Shown: piece after piece, positions 54,361 through 63,205 of the stretch
How the letters are laid out: the number at the start of each line of letters is the position of its first letter
Position numbering within the stretch: the stretch's first letter is position 1
Source: Jhaorihella thermophila
GTDB taxonomy: Bacteria > Pseudomonadota > Alphaproteobacteria > Rhodobacterales > Rhodobacteraceae
Length of the DNA: 64,000 bases
Direction of reading: 5' to 3'
Assembly (NCBI RefSeq): GCF_900108275.1
Contig: NZ_FNVD01000011.1
Location: 52,651-116,650, forward strand
The notes under the pieces: generated by a model
What the model saw: the letters and a program-made list of their open reading frames with translations, nothing else
Databases searched by the model: none
Told to the model about the DNA's origin: nothing
Translations under genes and position numbers: made by a program

Positions 54361-54426
54361 GCCGCGCTCATCCAACGCCGTCGCCGGACAGATGTCGGAA
54401 CGGAGAAGTCCGTCCCTGCCCGGCAT

Positions 54427-54477
54427 CTTCATCTTGCAAAAAATACTCCGGGGAGCGCGAGGGGCAGCGCCCCTCGC
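54427..54477 (-). repeat. Palindromic GTATTT repeat, copy 2 (inverted)
   Basis: Read on the minus strand: stem GCGAGGGGC-GCT-GCCCCTCGC, then CTCCCCGGAGTATTTTTTGCAAGATGAAG. It shares GGGGC-GCT-GCCCC, CCGGAGTATTT and GCAAGATGAAG with copy 3. It lies between the convergent pump and aminotransferase genes, downstream of both. Confidence 0.8.
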
Positions 54478-54541
54478 CTTGGTCGGATTGGCGCAGCCAA
54501 TCCGAAAACCCTCGCCCGCCCGGACAGGCGCCGGCAGCCGA

Positions 54542-55942
54542 TCAGCCGAACACCCGGGTCAGCGCCGCATCGACCGCTTGGGTGATCGCGTCGATGTCGT
54601 CCGCGGTGGCGATCAGCGCCGGAGAGAAGCACAGCGTGTTGTTGCGCCCCGGCACCGAGCGGTTGGAGGCCCCGATGATGACCCCCTGCGCGCCGCATTC
54701 GGCCACGACCTGGGCCACTTGGCTTTCGGATACCGGCTCCTTGGTCTCGCGGTCGGCCACCAGTTCGGCGCCGCAGAACAGCCCCAGTCCCCGCACGTCG
54801 CCGATCACCGCGTGCTTGTCCATCAGCGCCCGCAGGTTGCCCATCAGCCGCTCGCCCATGGCTGTGCAGTTTTCCAGCAGGTTCTCGTCCTCGATGATCC
54901 GCATGTTTTCCAGCGCCGCCGCCGGCCCCGCCGCGCAGCCGCCAAAGGTCGAGATGTCGCGGAAGTGGTCCAGCGGATCCTCGGCGTTGTCCTTGAACAT
55001 CTCGAACACCTCTTCGGTGGTCACGCAGCAGGCAATCGCTGCATAGCCCGAGGCGACGCCCTTGGCCATGGTGACGAAATCGGGCTTGATCCCGTAATGC
55101 TGATACCCGAACCAGTGGGTGCCGGTGCGGCCGATGCCGCAGACCACCTCGTCGATATGCAGCAGGATGTCGTATTTGCGGCAGATCTCCTGCACCCGCT
55201 CCCAATAGCCGTCGGGCGGAGTGATCACGCCGCCGCCGGCGGTGACCGGCTCAAGACACAGCGCGCCCACCGTCTCGGGGCCTTCGCGCAGGATCACCTC
55301 TTCGATCAGGTTCGCCGCTGCAATGCCGAAGTCACGGCCCGACAGATGGCCCAGCCCCAGCTCCTCCTTGCGGTATTCCATGCAATGCGGCACGCGCACG
55401 AAACCCGGCGCAAAGGGGCCGTACTGGGCGTTGCGCTCGTCCTGGCCGCCGGCCGACATCGCCGCGAGCGTCGAGCCGTGATAGTCGCGGTCGCGGTAGA
55501 GGATCTTGTATTTCTTGCCGCCGTATTTCTTGTGCGCGATCTGGCGCACCATCTTGAACGCCTTCTCGTTGGCCTCCGAGCCCGAGTTGGTGATGTAGAC
55601 CCGGCTCATGCCCGGCATCTTGGATATCAGCTTTTCCGCGAACAGAGATCCCGGGATCGATCCCGCCGACTGCGCGAAATAGCACAGCTTCATCAGCTGG
55701 TCATAGACCGCCTTGGCGATGTTCTCGCGGCCATAGCCGACATTGACGGTCCAGACACCGCCGGACACGGCATCGATGTATTCCTTGCCGTTCTGGTCCC
55801 ACACGCGCATCCCCTTGCCCTCGAGGATGATTCGGGGGTCGCTGGTCTCGAACGGCTTGTGCTGGGTCAGATGGTGCCATACATGCGCCTTGTCGGCTTC
55901 AACGATGTGACGAATGTCGTTCTGGGTGAACGTGCCGTCCAT
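54542..55942 (-). CDS. tpa: Taurine-pyruvate aminotransferase
   Basis: A PLP class III aminotransferase converting taurine and pyruvate to sulfoacetaldehyde and alanine. The PLP lysine lies in TMAKGVASGYA, with YITNSGSEANEKAFK and LHIDEVVCGIGRTG typical. The length of 466 residues and the start MDGTFTQNDIRHIVEADKAH match Tpa of roseobacters. The divergent tauABC operon strongly supports taurine as substrate. The next enzyme, sulfoacetaldehyde acetyltransferase (Xsc), is not in the window. The 5' end faces a 416-base region with operator-like repeats. Confidence 0.9.
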   Translation of the reverse strand: MDGTFTQNDIRHIVEADKAHVWHHLTQHKPFETSDPRIILEGKGMRVWDQNGKEYIDAVSGGVWTVNVGYGRENIAKAVYDQLMKLCYFAQSAGSIPGSLFAEKLISKMPGMSRVYITNSGSEANEKAFKMVRQIAHKKYGGKKYKILYRDRDYHGSTLAAMSAGGQDERNAQYGPFAPGFVRVPHCMEYRKEELGLGHLSGRDFGIAAANLIEEVILREGPETVGALCLEPVTAGGGVITPPDGYWERVQEICRKYDILLHIDEVVCGIGRTGTHWFGYQHYGIKPDFVTMAKGVASGYAAIACCVTTEEVFEMFKDNAEDPLDHFRDISTFGGCAAGPAAALENMRIIEDENLLENCTAMGERLMGNLRALMDKHAVIGDVRGLGLFCGAELVADRETKEPVSESQVAQVVAECGAQGVIIGASNRSVPGRNNTLCFSPALIATADDIDAITQAVDAALTRVFG

Positions 55943-56358
55943 GACATGTCCTTTCCTGTTTGATGTTGCGGCGCGACAGAAAACCCGCTGTCGCGGCCCA
56001 GAGTCGATCTGACTCCAGAAACGCCCAAATCTGTCCCGGCTATAGGTCCAGTATCGCAGATGACTTATGGCCAGTTATCGGGCCGCAACCGATGAAAAAG
56101 CGGACAATAAATCAACAACACCATGAAATAAAAAGAAAGATTCTGAATGTCGCGCGGCGGAATATCGGATTTGGTTTTCGCAATTCGGTCGTTGCGGCCA
56201 GAAAAAACATTGATCGGTGCACGGTTTTGGTCTCCGATCTGTAGTGGGACCGGTTCCGCGGCAGCCCCCGGTTTTTTCGGGCTGTGCCATCGGGGCGCGC
56301 CCGGCCGGCCAACTGCCCGCATGATCGGGTGGACGAACAAACAGGGAGACACACGAAC
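55943..56358. promoter_or_regulatory. Divergent tpa-tauA control region with TauR-like repeats
   Basis: A 416-base AT-richer region without a convincing gene; a 94-codon frame at 55960-56244 lacks any recognisable product. Two direct repeats are seen: ATAGGTCCAG at 56042-56051 and TTATGGCCAG at 56065-56074, 23 bases apart, about two helical turns. Their complements, CTGGACCTAT and CTGGCCATAA, resemble the CTGGACYTAA motif I recall for the MocR-type activator TauR of Rhodobacter capsulatus. tauR is not here, though it often adjoins these genes. Confidence 0.5.
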
Positions 56359-57360
56359 ATGAAACTCAAGACCAGGCTGATGGGCGCGATCGCCGGGCTC
56401 ACGGTGCTTGCGGGGGTCGCTCCGGCGATGGCGCAGGACGAGATCACGGTCGGCTATTTCCTCGAATGGCCGATGCCCTTCGAATATGCCAAGCAGATGG
56501 GAACCTATGACAAGGAGCTTGGCGTCAAGGTCAACTGGGTCAGCTTCGACACCGGCACCGCGATGAGCGCGGCGATGGCCTCGGGTGACGTGCAGATCAG
56601 CGTCAGCCAGGGCGTGCCGCCCTTCGTGGTGGCCACCAGCGCGGGCCAGGACCTTCAGGCGATCGACGTGGCCGTGTCCTATTCGGACAACGACAACTGC
56701 GTGGTGCGGTCGGATCTCGAGATCGACAAGACCAATGCCGGCGAACTGGCCGGCAAGAAGGTCGCCGTGCCGCTGGGCACCGCGGCGCATTATGGCTTTC
56801 TCAAGCAGATGAGCCATTTCGGCGTCGATGTCGGGTCGATGAACGTGGTGGACATGGCGCCGGCCGAGGGCGCGGCGGCGCTGGCGCAGGGCAATGTGGA
56901 CATGGCCTGTGGCTGGGGTGGCGCGCTGCGCCGGATGCTTGAACATGGCAACGTCCTGCTGACCGGCGCCGAGAAGGAAGAGGTCGGCATCCTGGTCTTC
57001 GACGTGACCAGCTCGCCCGCTTCCTTTGTGGCCGAGAACGGCGACCTGGTGGCCAAGTTCGTCAAGGTGACGGCGGACGCCAACGCGATGTGGAAAAGCG
57101 GCGAGCACAAGGACGAGATGCTGCCCGTCATTGCCAAGGACGCAGGCATGGACATCGCCGATACCGAGGCGACCATGGCGACCTTCAAGTTCCCCAGCAT
57201 CGAGGAACAGCTTTCGCCCAAATGGTTCGGTGGCGGCGCGCAGGAGTTCATGAAGGGCGTGGCCGAGGTCTTCGTTCAGGCCGGCAGCATCGACAAGGCC
57301 AAGGACAGCTACGAAGAGAACGTCAACACCGGCCCTCTGGAAGCCGCCAGCAGGATGTAA
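56359..57360 (+). CDS. tauA: Taurine ABC transporter substrate-binding protein
   Basis: Periplasmic binding protein for taurine. The signal peptide spans about residues 1-25, ending AMA before QDEITVGYFLEWPMPFEYA. The remaining protein is the two-lobed fold of the SsuA/TauA group, with SGDVQISVSQGVPPFVVATSAGQDL and AVPLGTAAHYGFLKQM typical. The length is 333 residues. The start at 56359 is chosen because it gives the signal peptide. It is followed by an intercistronic hairpin, common after highly expressed binding-protein genes, then tauB. Confidence 0.92.
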   Translation: MKLKTRLMGAIAGLTVLAGVAPAMAQDEITVGYFLEWPMPFEYAKQMGTYDKELGVKVNWVSFDTGTAMSAAMASGDVQISVSQGVPPFVVATSAGQDLQAIDVAVSYSDNDNCVVRSDLEIDKTNAGELAGKKVAVPLGTAAHYGFLKQMSHFGVDVGSMNVVDMAPAEGAAALAQGNVDMACGWGGALRRMLEHGNVLLTGAEKEEVGILVFDVTSSPASFVAENGDLVAKFVKVTADANAMWKSGEHKDEMLPVIAKDAGMDIADTEATMATFKFPSIEEQLSPKWFGGGAQEFMKGVAEVFVQAGSIDKAKDSYEENVNTGPLEAASRM

Positions 57361-57370
57361 CCTCCGCGTC

Positions 57371-57406
57371 TCCGGCCCGGATCGGGGGCGTCCCGCCGGG
57401 GCCGGA
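57371..57406 (+). other. Intercistronic hairpin between tauA and tauB
   Basis: Stem TCCGGCCC / GGGCCGGA (57371-57378 with 57399-57406), 20-base loop, 10 bases after the tauA stop. It has no T-run and probably stabilises the tauA message against 3' decay, giving excess binding protein. Confidence 0.6.
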
Positions 57407-57483
57407 TCATCGCGAGATTGGACAGGCACAGGCCGCATCTGCCCGGGCCCGGGTTGGTGCGGCCGCTGCGACAGGTTGGGGAC

Positions 57484-58290
57484 ATGTCCGGACTATCTAT
57501 CGAAAACATTTCGATGCGCTTCGATCTGCCGAATGGCACGTCGGTTCAGGCGCTCAAGAACGTCTCGCTACATCTGAAGGAGGGCGAGCTGCTCAGCGTA
57601 CTGGGGCCGTCGGGCTGCGGCAAGACCACGCTCTTGAACATCGTCGCGGGGTTTCTTGCCCCGACTGAGGGACAGGTCGTTCTGAACGGCCACAAGGTAA
57701 CGGGACCGGCGGCGGAACGCGGCATGGTGTTCCAGCAGGGTGCGCTGTTCGAATGGATGAGCGTGCGGGACAATGTCGGGTTCGGCCCGCGCATGAAGGG
57801 CATGGCCAAGGCGCAGATGGCCGAAATCGTGGATCATCTGCTGGATGTCGTCGGCCTGGGCGATTTCAAGGACAAGATGGTCTATGAGCTGTCGGGCGGC
57901 ATGCAGCAGCGGGTGGCGCTGGCCCGCTGCCTTGCCAACGAGCCCGACATTATCCTGATGGACGAACCGCTGGGCGCGCTGGACGCGCTGACCCGGGAAA
58001 AGATGCAGAGCCTCGTGCTCAAGCTCTGGAAGGAAACCGGAAAGACCATCATCCTCATCACCCATTCGGTCGAAGAGGCGCTGCTGTTGGGCGAACGGCT
58101 GATCGTGATGGCGCCGCGCCCGGGCCGGATTCACAAGGAATACCGCCTGCCCTTTGCCGATATGGGCGTCGGCGCGGATCTGCGCGAGGTCAAGAAGCAT
58201 CCCGACTATGCGCCCACGCGCGAGGAAATCCTGAACATGATCTGGAACATGGAAGAGGAAATCATGGGCCGGACGGAGGTGGCGTCATGA
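57484..58290 (+). CDS. tauB: Taurine ABC transporter ATP-binding protein
   Basis: The ATPase of the taurine importer, on the cytoplasmic face. Walker A GPSGCGKTT (residues 42-50), Q-loop VFQQGALFEW, signature LSGGMQQR, Walker B IILMDEP and H-loop ITHSVEEA are all present. The start is the ATG at 57484 giving MSGLSIENISMRFDLPNG. The length is 268 residues. Its stop overlaps the tauC start as ATGA. Confidence 0.93.
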   Translation: MSGLSIENISMRFDLPNGTSVQALKNVSLHLKEGELLSVLGPSGCGKTTLLNIVAGFLAPTEGQVVLNGHKVTGPAAERGMVFQQGALFEWMSVRDNVGFGPRMKGMAKAQMAEIVDHLLDVVGLGDFKDKMVYELSGGMQQRVALARCLANEPDIILMDEPLGALDALTREKMQSLVLKLWKETGKTIILITHSVEEALLLGERLIVMAPRPGRIHKEYRLPFADMGVGADLREVKKHPDYAPTREEILNMIWNMEEEIMGRTEVAS

Positions 58291-59600
58291 CCAGCCTGAT
58301 CCCCTTCGCGCTCTATGTCGGCATCTTCGTCGGCTCCTACCTCATCGTGAACAAGCTGATCCGGCGCGCCGCGCGCACCGATTTCACCGCGCTCAAGACG
58401 GTGACCTTCGGTGATGAAAGCGCGGTGATCTCGGACCGCACCGCCAGCATCATCTCGGTGGCGACGCTGTTCCTTCTGTGGGGGATGTTTACCGGCTCGG
58501 TGCTGGTGCCGCCCTTCCTGCACGCGCCGGGGCCCTATATCGGCGACGGGCAGTTCACCTATGTCGTCGAGGGGCCGGACGGCCAGCGGGACGAGGCGAC
58601 GGTGTTCTGGAGAGTGCAGGATCCCGAGGGCGAAACGGAGAAACTGACGGTCGATCCGGGCGACGGGCCGGCAAGGAACGACGCGCTGATGATCCGTGCC
58701 TATCGCAGCGCCCAGCTGAGCTGGGACAAGAACGACGAATTCAAGCGCAAGGACGGCGCCCGCCTGGTCGAGATCGCCGGCCAGCCGGTCGCCTACGACC
58801 CAGCCACCCGGGACGAGGCGGATTCCGCGGCCAAGCCGGTGATCGAGGTTGATCATGCAACCGTCACGCTGTCGGACAAGGGGGCTTTGATCGTCACGCC
58901 CTATACCGGCCTGCAGATGGAACCGATCTGGCTGCCGCCGCCCGAGGACGTAGTCAAGCGGCTGGTGGACATCGCCAGCGAAGGTTTCCGCGGCGCGACG
59001 CTGTGGGAACATCTGGGGCTGTCGCTGATGCGGGTCGTGGTCGGCTTCTTCTTCGGATCGCTGATCGGGATCCCGCTGGGATATGCGATGGGGCTTTCCA
59101 ACTGGTTCCGCGGCTGGTTCGATCCGATCGTGGAATTCATGCGCCCGGTGCCGCCGCTGGCGCTGATTCCGCTGGTCATCATCTGGGCCGGCATCGGCGA
59201 GTTGGGCAAGATCATCCTGCTGTTCCTGGCGGCGCTGTGGATCATGGCGATCGCCGCGCGGTCGGGCGTGTCCGGGGTCCGTATCTCCAAGGTGCATGCC
59301 GCTTATTCGCTGGGTGCCAGCAAGGGGCAGATCATGCGGTATGTGATCGTGCCCAACAGCCTGCCCGAGATCTTTACCGGCGCGCGGGTCGCGATGGGGG
59401 TCTGCTGGGGCACGGTGGTCGCGGCCGAACTGGTCGCCGCCGAAAAGGGCGCGGGCATGATGATTATGGTGGCGTCCAAGTTCCAGAATACCGACATCGT
59501 AATGATGGGGATCATCATGATCGGCGTGATCGGCTTTGGCATCGACATCCTGATGCGCTGGGCCGAGCGCTGGCTGGTCCCATGGAAGGGCAAGGGCTGA
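58287..59600 (+). CDS. tauC: Taurine ABC transporter permease, long form
   Basis: The membrane subunit of the taurine importer. The C-terminal two thirds (about 215-437) are a normal TauC/SsuC permease, starting with PPPEDVVKRLVDIASEGF and including the EAA-type loop AAYSLGASKGQIMRYVIVPNS, which contacts TauB. The N-terminus is unusual: two extra hydrophobic helices (about 3-24 and 55-76) and a polar insert of about 140 residues (77-214), predicted periplasmic. The total is 437 residues, while E. coli TauC has about 275. I recall similar long forms in roseobacters. The insert may interact with TauA; that is speculation. Confidence 0.9.
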   Translation: MTSLIPFALYVGIFVGSYLIVNKLIRRAARTDFTALKTVTFGDESAVISDRTASIISVATLFLLWGMFTGSVLVPPFLHAPGPYIGDGQFTYVVEGPDGQRDEATVFWRVQDPEGETEKLTVDPGDGPARNDALMIRAYRSAQLSWDKNDEFKRKDGARLVEIAGQPVAYDPATRDEADSAAKPVIEVDHATVTLSDKGALIVTPYTGLQMEPIWLPPPEDVVKRLVDIASEGFRGATLWEHLGLSLMRVVVGFFFGSLIGIPLGYAMGLSNWFRGWFDPIVEFMRPVPPLALIPLVIIWAGIGELGKIILLFLAALWIMAIAARSGVSGVRISKVHAAYSLGASKGQIMRYVIVPNSLPEIFTGARVAMGVCWGTVVAAELVAAEKGAGMMIMVASKFQNTDIVMMGIIMIGVIGFGIDILMRWAERWLVPWKGKG

Positions 59601-59621
59601 TATCCCATCGATCGACGGACC

Positions 59622-59652
59622 GAACGGGCGCCCAATGGGCGCTCGTTCTTTT
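59622..59652 (+). terminator. tauABC terminator
   Basis: A 12-bp stem GAACGGGCGCCC / GGGCGCTCGTTC (59622-59633 with 59637-59648, one G-T pair), loop AAT, then TTTT. It begins 21 bases after the tauC stop and closes the operon. Confidence 0.88.
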
Positions 59653-59798
59653 CCGGCGCGGGTTTCTCGGTCGGAAACACTCAGTTTCCGCAATGCGCCC
59701 AGATTTCGCCATAATTCGGCAACGATTTTTTCACATCTGTGCTGCCTTCTGTCGTCAGGCGCCCATTCGAGGCGAGGCTTTCGGCGAAGGAGGCGGCT

Positions 59799-60059
59799 TT
59801 GGGGTTTATGGCGGACACGGCCTTTGAACGCGTCATCGACGGCGAGACCGGGAACGACGTCCAGCAGGATCATCTGGAGATCGAGCCCATGACTTGCGGG
59901 CGGCTTCTGGACGATCTGCTGCCCGATTCTTCAAGGCTATTTGGGATCGCGGTCGGACAGGCAAGGGACGACGAGTCCGAAGACGAACTTGAGATCATCC
60001 TCTTGGGCGTTCTTGACGAGACTGCCGCCGGTTGCGAGGAAACGAGCCAACCCGTCTGA
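59799..60059 (+). CDS. Small acidic hypothetical protein
   Basis: An open frame of 86 codons starting at TTG 59799, with AAGGAGG 5 bases upstream; an ATG at 59808 is the alternative but has worse spacing. The product, LGFMADTAFERVIDGETG..., is strongly acidic, with a run DDESEDELEIILLG near the C-terminus. It matches no family I recognise and has no signal peptide. It lies after the tauC terminator and before a palindromic repeat. It may be a real small protein or a chance frame. Confidence 0.4.
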   Translation: MGFMADTAFERVIDGETGNDVQQDHLEIEPMTCGRLLDDLLPDSSRLFGIAVGQARDDESEDELEIILLGVLDETAAGCEETSQPV

Positions 60060-60082
60060 GGCGTCGGGATGCTCCGGCCAAG

Positions 60083-60130
60083 CCGGGGGCGCTGCCCCCG
60101 GACAACCGGAGTATTTGACGCAAGATGAAG
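60083..60130 (+). repeat. Palindromic GTATTT repeat, copy 3
   Basis: Stem CCGGGGGC-GCT-GCCCCCGG (60083-60101), then ACAACCGGAGTATTTGACGCAAGATGAAG. It shares the core with copies 1 and 2. The stretch from here to 60372 holds nothing else that I can support. Confidence 0.8.
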
Positions 60131-60372
60131 GATTGGAAGCGTCTTTTCCCGTCCGACGCTCGGTCGTGTTCCTTTAGGTGCGTGCCAGCCGATGCCGCGG
60201 CGCCAGAGGCCCTTGGTCCAGTAGGACGCGCCCGCTGAGGAATGGGGGCAGGCACGACCGCCGCGCGTCCTTTCCGCTTGCTCCGTGTCGCGCCAGCCTT
60301 GGTGTTTTTCGTTGCGGCGATCTGTGGCTGCCTGCATCATCCATCGCGTCGAACGAGGGAGAACAGGCCGCA

Positions 60373-61935
60373 ATGGTTCAGGACCGACACCCCGAGATGA
60401 ACGGGGCCGAAAGCCTTGTCCGGACGCTGATCGCCTGCGGCGTGGACACCTGTTTCTCCAATCCCGGCACGTCCGAGATGCATTTCGTGGCGGCGCTGGA
60501 TCGCGTGCCGGGGATGCGATCGGTGCTGGCGCTGTTCGAAGGCGTGGCGACCGGGGCGGCGGACGGATACTGGCGGATGGCGGGTAAACCGGCCTGCACG
60601 CTGTTGCACCTTGGGCCGGGGCTGGGCAATGGGTTGTCGAACCTGCACAACGCGAAAAAGGCCGGGTCGGGCATCGTCAACATCGTCGGTGAACATGCCG
60701 AAACGCATCGGCAACTGGATGCGCCGCTGATGTCCGACATCGAGGGCATCGCGCGGCCGGTTTCGCAATGGGTTCACCGTTCAGAGACGGCCGCCGCAGT
60801 CGGTGCGGATGCGGCGCGCGCGGTGCAGACGGCGCGGACCGCGCCGGGGCAGGTGGCAACCCTGATCCTGCCCAGCGACACCGCCTGGACCACGGGCGGG
60901 CGCGTGGCAGGCCCGCTGACGCCGCCCGAACCACCGGTGCCGGATCAGGATCTGGTGGATCAGGCAGCCGCGTTGTTAAGGGGTGGCGAGGCGTTGCTGC
61001 TGCTGGGAAGCGGAGCGTTGACGGCGGAGAATCTGGAAACGGCCGGGCGAATCGCGGCGGCAACCGGCTGTGCCCTGATGTCCGAATGGTCCAACGCGCG
61101 GCTCGAGCGCGGCGCGGGCCGGGTCGCGGTCGATAAGGTGCCCTATCCGATCGACGCGGCCATCGAGGTGCTGGCACGCTTCCGTCGTATCGTCCTGGTC
61201 GGGGCGCGGGCGCCGATCGGGTTCTTTGCCTATCCGGGCAAGCCCGCCGTTCTGACCCGGCCGGATGCGGAGATCCTGCCTCTGGCGGATGCGTCCGATG
61301 ACGTGACCGCGGCGCTGGGCGCACTGCGGGACGCGGTCGGCGCGCATGCTTCGGCCGTCGTGAACGGGCTGCGACCCGAGGCTGACGTTTCCGGTCCGCT
61401 CGAGCCCGGGGGAATCGCAGCCGTGCTGGCGCAGGAAATTCCCGAGGGCGGCATCGTAGTGGACGAATCCATCACCACCGGGCGCGCCTTCTTTCCTGCG
61501 ACCCACGGCGCGCGTCCGCATACATGGCTGAACAATTGCGGCGGTTCGATCGGCTATGGCCTGCCGGTTGCCGTGGGTGCGGCGGTCGCCTGTCCTGGAC
61601 GCAAGGTTCTGGCGCTGATCGGGGACGGGAGTGCGATGTACACCGTGCAGGCGCTCTGGACCATGGCGCGCGAGGGGCTGAGTGTGATCACGGTGATCTT
61701 TGCCAACCGCAGCTACAGAATCCTGCGCGGCGAACTGGACAATGTCGGGGCCGGCAATCCGGGCCCGCGGGCGCTGGACATGCTGTCGCTGGACCGACCA
61801 CACCTGGACTGGGTGCAGATGGCGCGGTCCATGGGGGTAGAGGCCGCGCGGGTCGAGGATTGCGCCGCGCTGGCGCGGGCGATTCGCAACGGTATGGACG
61901 CGGATGGCCCGACTTTGATCGAAGCGGTGATGTAA
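60373..61935 (+). CDS. ThDP-dependent enzyme, acetolactate synthase/benzoylformate decarboxylase-like
   Basis: A 520-residue three-domain ThDP enzyme. The N-terminal pyrimidine domain has NPGTSEMHFVAALD and the catalytic Glu in LALFEGVATGAADGYWRMAG. The central domain is degenerate. The C-terminal domain has the ThDP motif GDGSAMYTVQALWTMAREGL ending at NRSYRIL. Related proteins are annotated as acetolactate synthase large subunit-like or 2-oxo acid decarboxylases; no small subunit is nearby. It is not Xsc, whose N-terminus differs, although it lies by the taurine genes. The start at 60373 has AGGGAG 12 bases upstream. Substrate unknown. Confidence 0.75.
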   Translation: MVQDRHPEMNGAESLVRTLIACGVDTCFSNPGTSEMHFVAALDRVPGMRSVLALFEGVATGAADGYWRMAGKPACTLLHLGPGLGNGLSNLHNAKKAGSGIVNIVGEHAETHRQLDAPLMSDIEGIARPVSQWVHRSETAAAVGADAARAVQTARTAPGQVATLILPSDTAWTTGGRVAGPLTPPEPPVPDQDLVDQAAALLRGGEALLLLGSGALTAENLETAGRIAAATGCALMSEWSNARLERGAGRVAVDKVPYPIDAAIEVLARFRRIVLVGARAPIGFFAYPGKPAVLTRPDAEILPLADASDDVTAALGALRDAVGAHASAVVNGLRPEADVSGPLEPGGIAAVLAQEIPEGGIVVDESITTGRAFFPATHGARPHTWLNNCGGSIGYGLPVAVGAAVACPGRKVLALIGDGSAMYTVQALWTMAREGLSVITVIFANRSYRILRGELDNVGAGNPGPRALDMLSLDRPHLDWVQMARSMGVEAARVEDCAALARAIRNGMDADGPTLIEAVM

Positions 61936-62164
61936 CAGGCCGGAAAACGGACCGGAGGGATGGTGGAGCCTGATCTGCCAAACTTCTTTTCTGGAACGGT
62001 CGCGGCTTTTCATTGTTGGTTCAAAATCAGCGGACTTGTCTGTCAAAGTTTCCCATCATCTCCTGCGCTTTCCTGATTATTCCTCCACGTTTTAGTATCG
62101 ATTTTGGTAGATTCTTGCGATTGGGTTACGCAACCTGATGTCTGGAAATTCGGATATGGCGTGA

Positions 62165-63073
62165 TCACCCATCCCGGCATCGCCATTTGATATTGGCCTT
62201 GGTGTCGACGGCCCATTGTTCGTCGATCTCGACCAGCACGGCGGTGACGAGGCGTTCCAGCGATTTTTCGTTGGGGAAGCCCCTGACCTTGACGGTGCGT
62301 GGTTTGGGCTCCTGCCGGATGGCGCGGTCGATCAGGTTCGAGGGGCGCAAGCGGCGGCGGTGATGCTCGGGAAGGGCAAAGACGGTAAGGCCCTCGGGCA
62401 CGTTTTCCTCCAGCCATTTGGCAAGTTTCGTGGCGCTGTCGCGGCATGTTTCGACCAAGCCCGCCAGTGCGCCTCCGCCTCGGACAGGGCTATCGAGACG
62501 CCGAGTCCCCGACGGCGCTCATCCGGTCCGATGCCGATAGCCGAAAGCACGGCGGCATTACGCACCGCGCCGTCCATGCGCCCCTTCTCGTAGCGCGCAT
62601 CGAGGAAGAGATTTCGCCAGGCCTCCGGTTCCTCGTCCAGCAGCCGGGTGGCGCGGCTGACCTGGCTTGAGGAAAGGCTCTCTATGCCGAACTCGCGCAT
62701 CACCGTCCTCGACTTCGCGGGCGCACACGCCCTTGATGTACATCTCTGCCACCGCCAGCATCAGCGCCCGTGCCGAGCGGCGGCCGCGCTCCAGCGATTG
62801 GGGGAAGAACGGTTCGCCCTCACGCCCGGCGGTCTTCGGGATCTGAACGCTGATCCAGCCGGCCGGCGTGTCGATCCGCTTGGGCTTGGTGCCGTTGGCG
62901 TAGCCCCGGCGGCTGGGCGTGCGTTCGTAATGGCCCGCGGCGAGAAAGCGCTCGCGCGCGATCCGCATCGCCAACTCAAAGGCCCGGGCGGATACGCTCG
63001 CCATGTCGTCCGCGCCGTGCTCGATCAGCTGTTCCAGGATGACCTCAGGCCCTGTATCCTTCCTTCCGTCCAT
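62165..63073 (-). pseudogene. IS256-type transposase remnant
   Basis: Three pieces of one mutator/IS256-family transposase in different frames. The N-terminal part (63073 to about 62705) has RRGYANGTKPKRIDTPAGW and ARALMLAVAEMYIKGVCAREVE. One inserted base near 62703-62707 moves the frame to MREFGIESLSSSQVSRATRLLDEEPEAWRN and FLDARYEKGRMDG, the first catalytic Asp. About 110 residues with the remaining catalytic region are deleted after SEAEAHWRA. The last frame (62458 to 62165) carries LPEHHRRRLRPSN and FPNEKSLERLVTAVLVEID. Intact relatives have about 400 residues. It cannot be active. No clear terminal inverted repeats were found. The 229 bases between 61936 and 62164 hold nothing supportable. 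Confidence 0.88.
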
Positions 63074-63124
63074 TCCCGGCCCTCAACGGTTGGTTTTGCA
63101 GTTCCATGGAATACCAGTATGGAC

Positions 63125-63156
63125 CGCCCCAGCCGGGGCATGCCCCGGCTGGGGCG
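63125..63156. repeat. Perfect 32-bp palindrome
   Basis: CGCCCCAGCCGGGGCA at 63125-63140 is followed with no spacer by its exact reverse complement. It lies 52 bases beyond the 5' end of the transposase remnant. It can form a long hairpin in RNA or a cruciform in DNA; no T-run follows. Confidence 0.8.
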
Positions 63157-63205
63157 CACCGAGCAATCTCCAACAAGATTTCCAGACGGCAGGGTACAGT
63201 ACCGG

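Noticed and set aside
55960..56244. A 94-codon frame between tpa and tauA as a small regulator
   Set aside because: It has no helix-turn-helix or other motif and no good ribosome binding site, and it covers the operator-like repeats.
60373..61935. Sulfoacetaldehyde acetyltransferase (Xsc)
   Set aside because: The taurine context suggested it, but the N-terminal motif NPGTSEMHFVAALD and overall pattern fit the acetolactate synthase/benzoylformate decarboxylase-like group instead.
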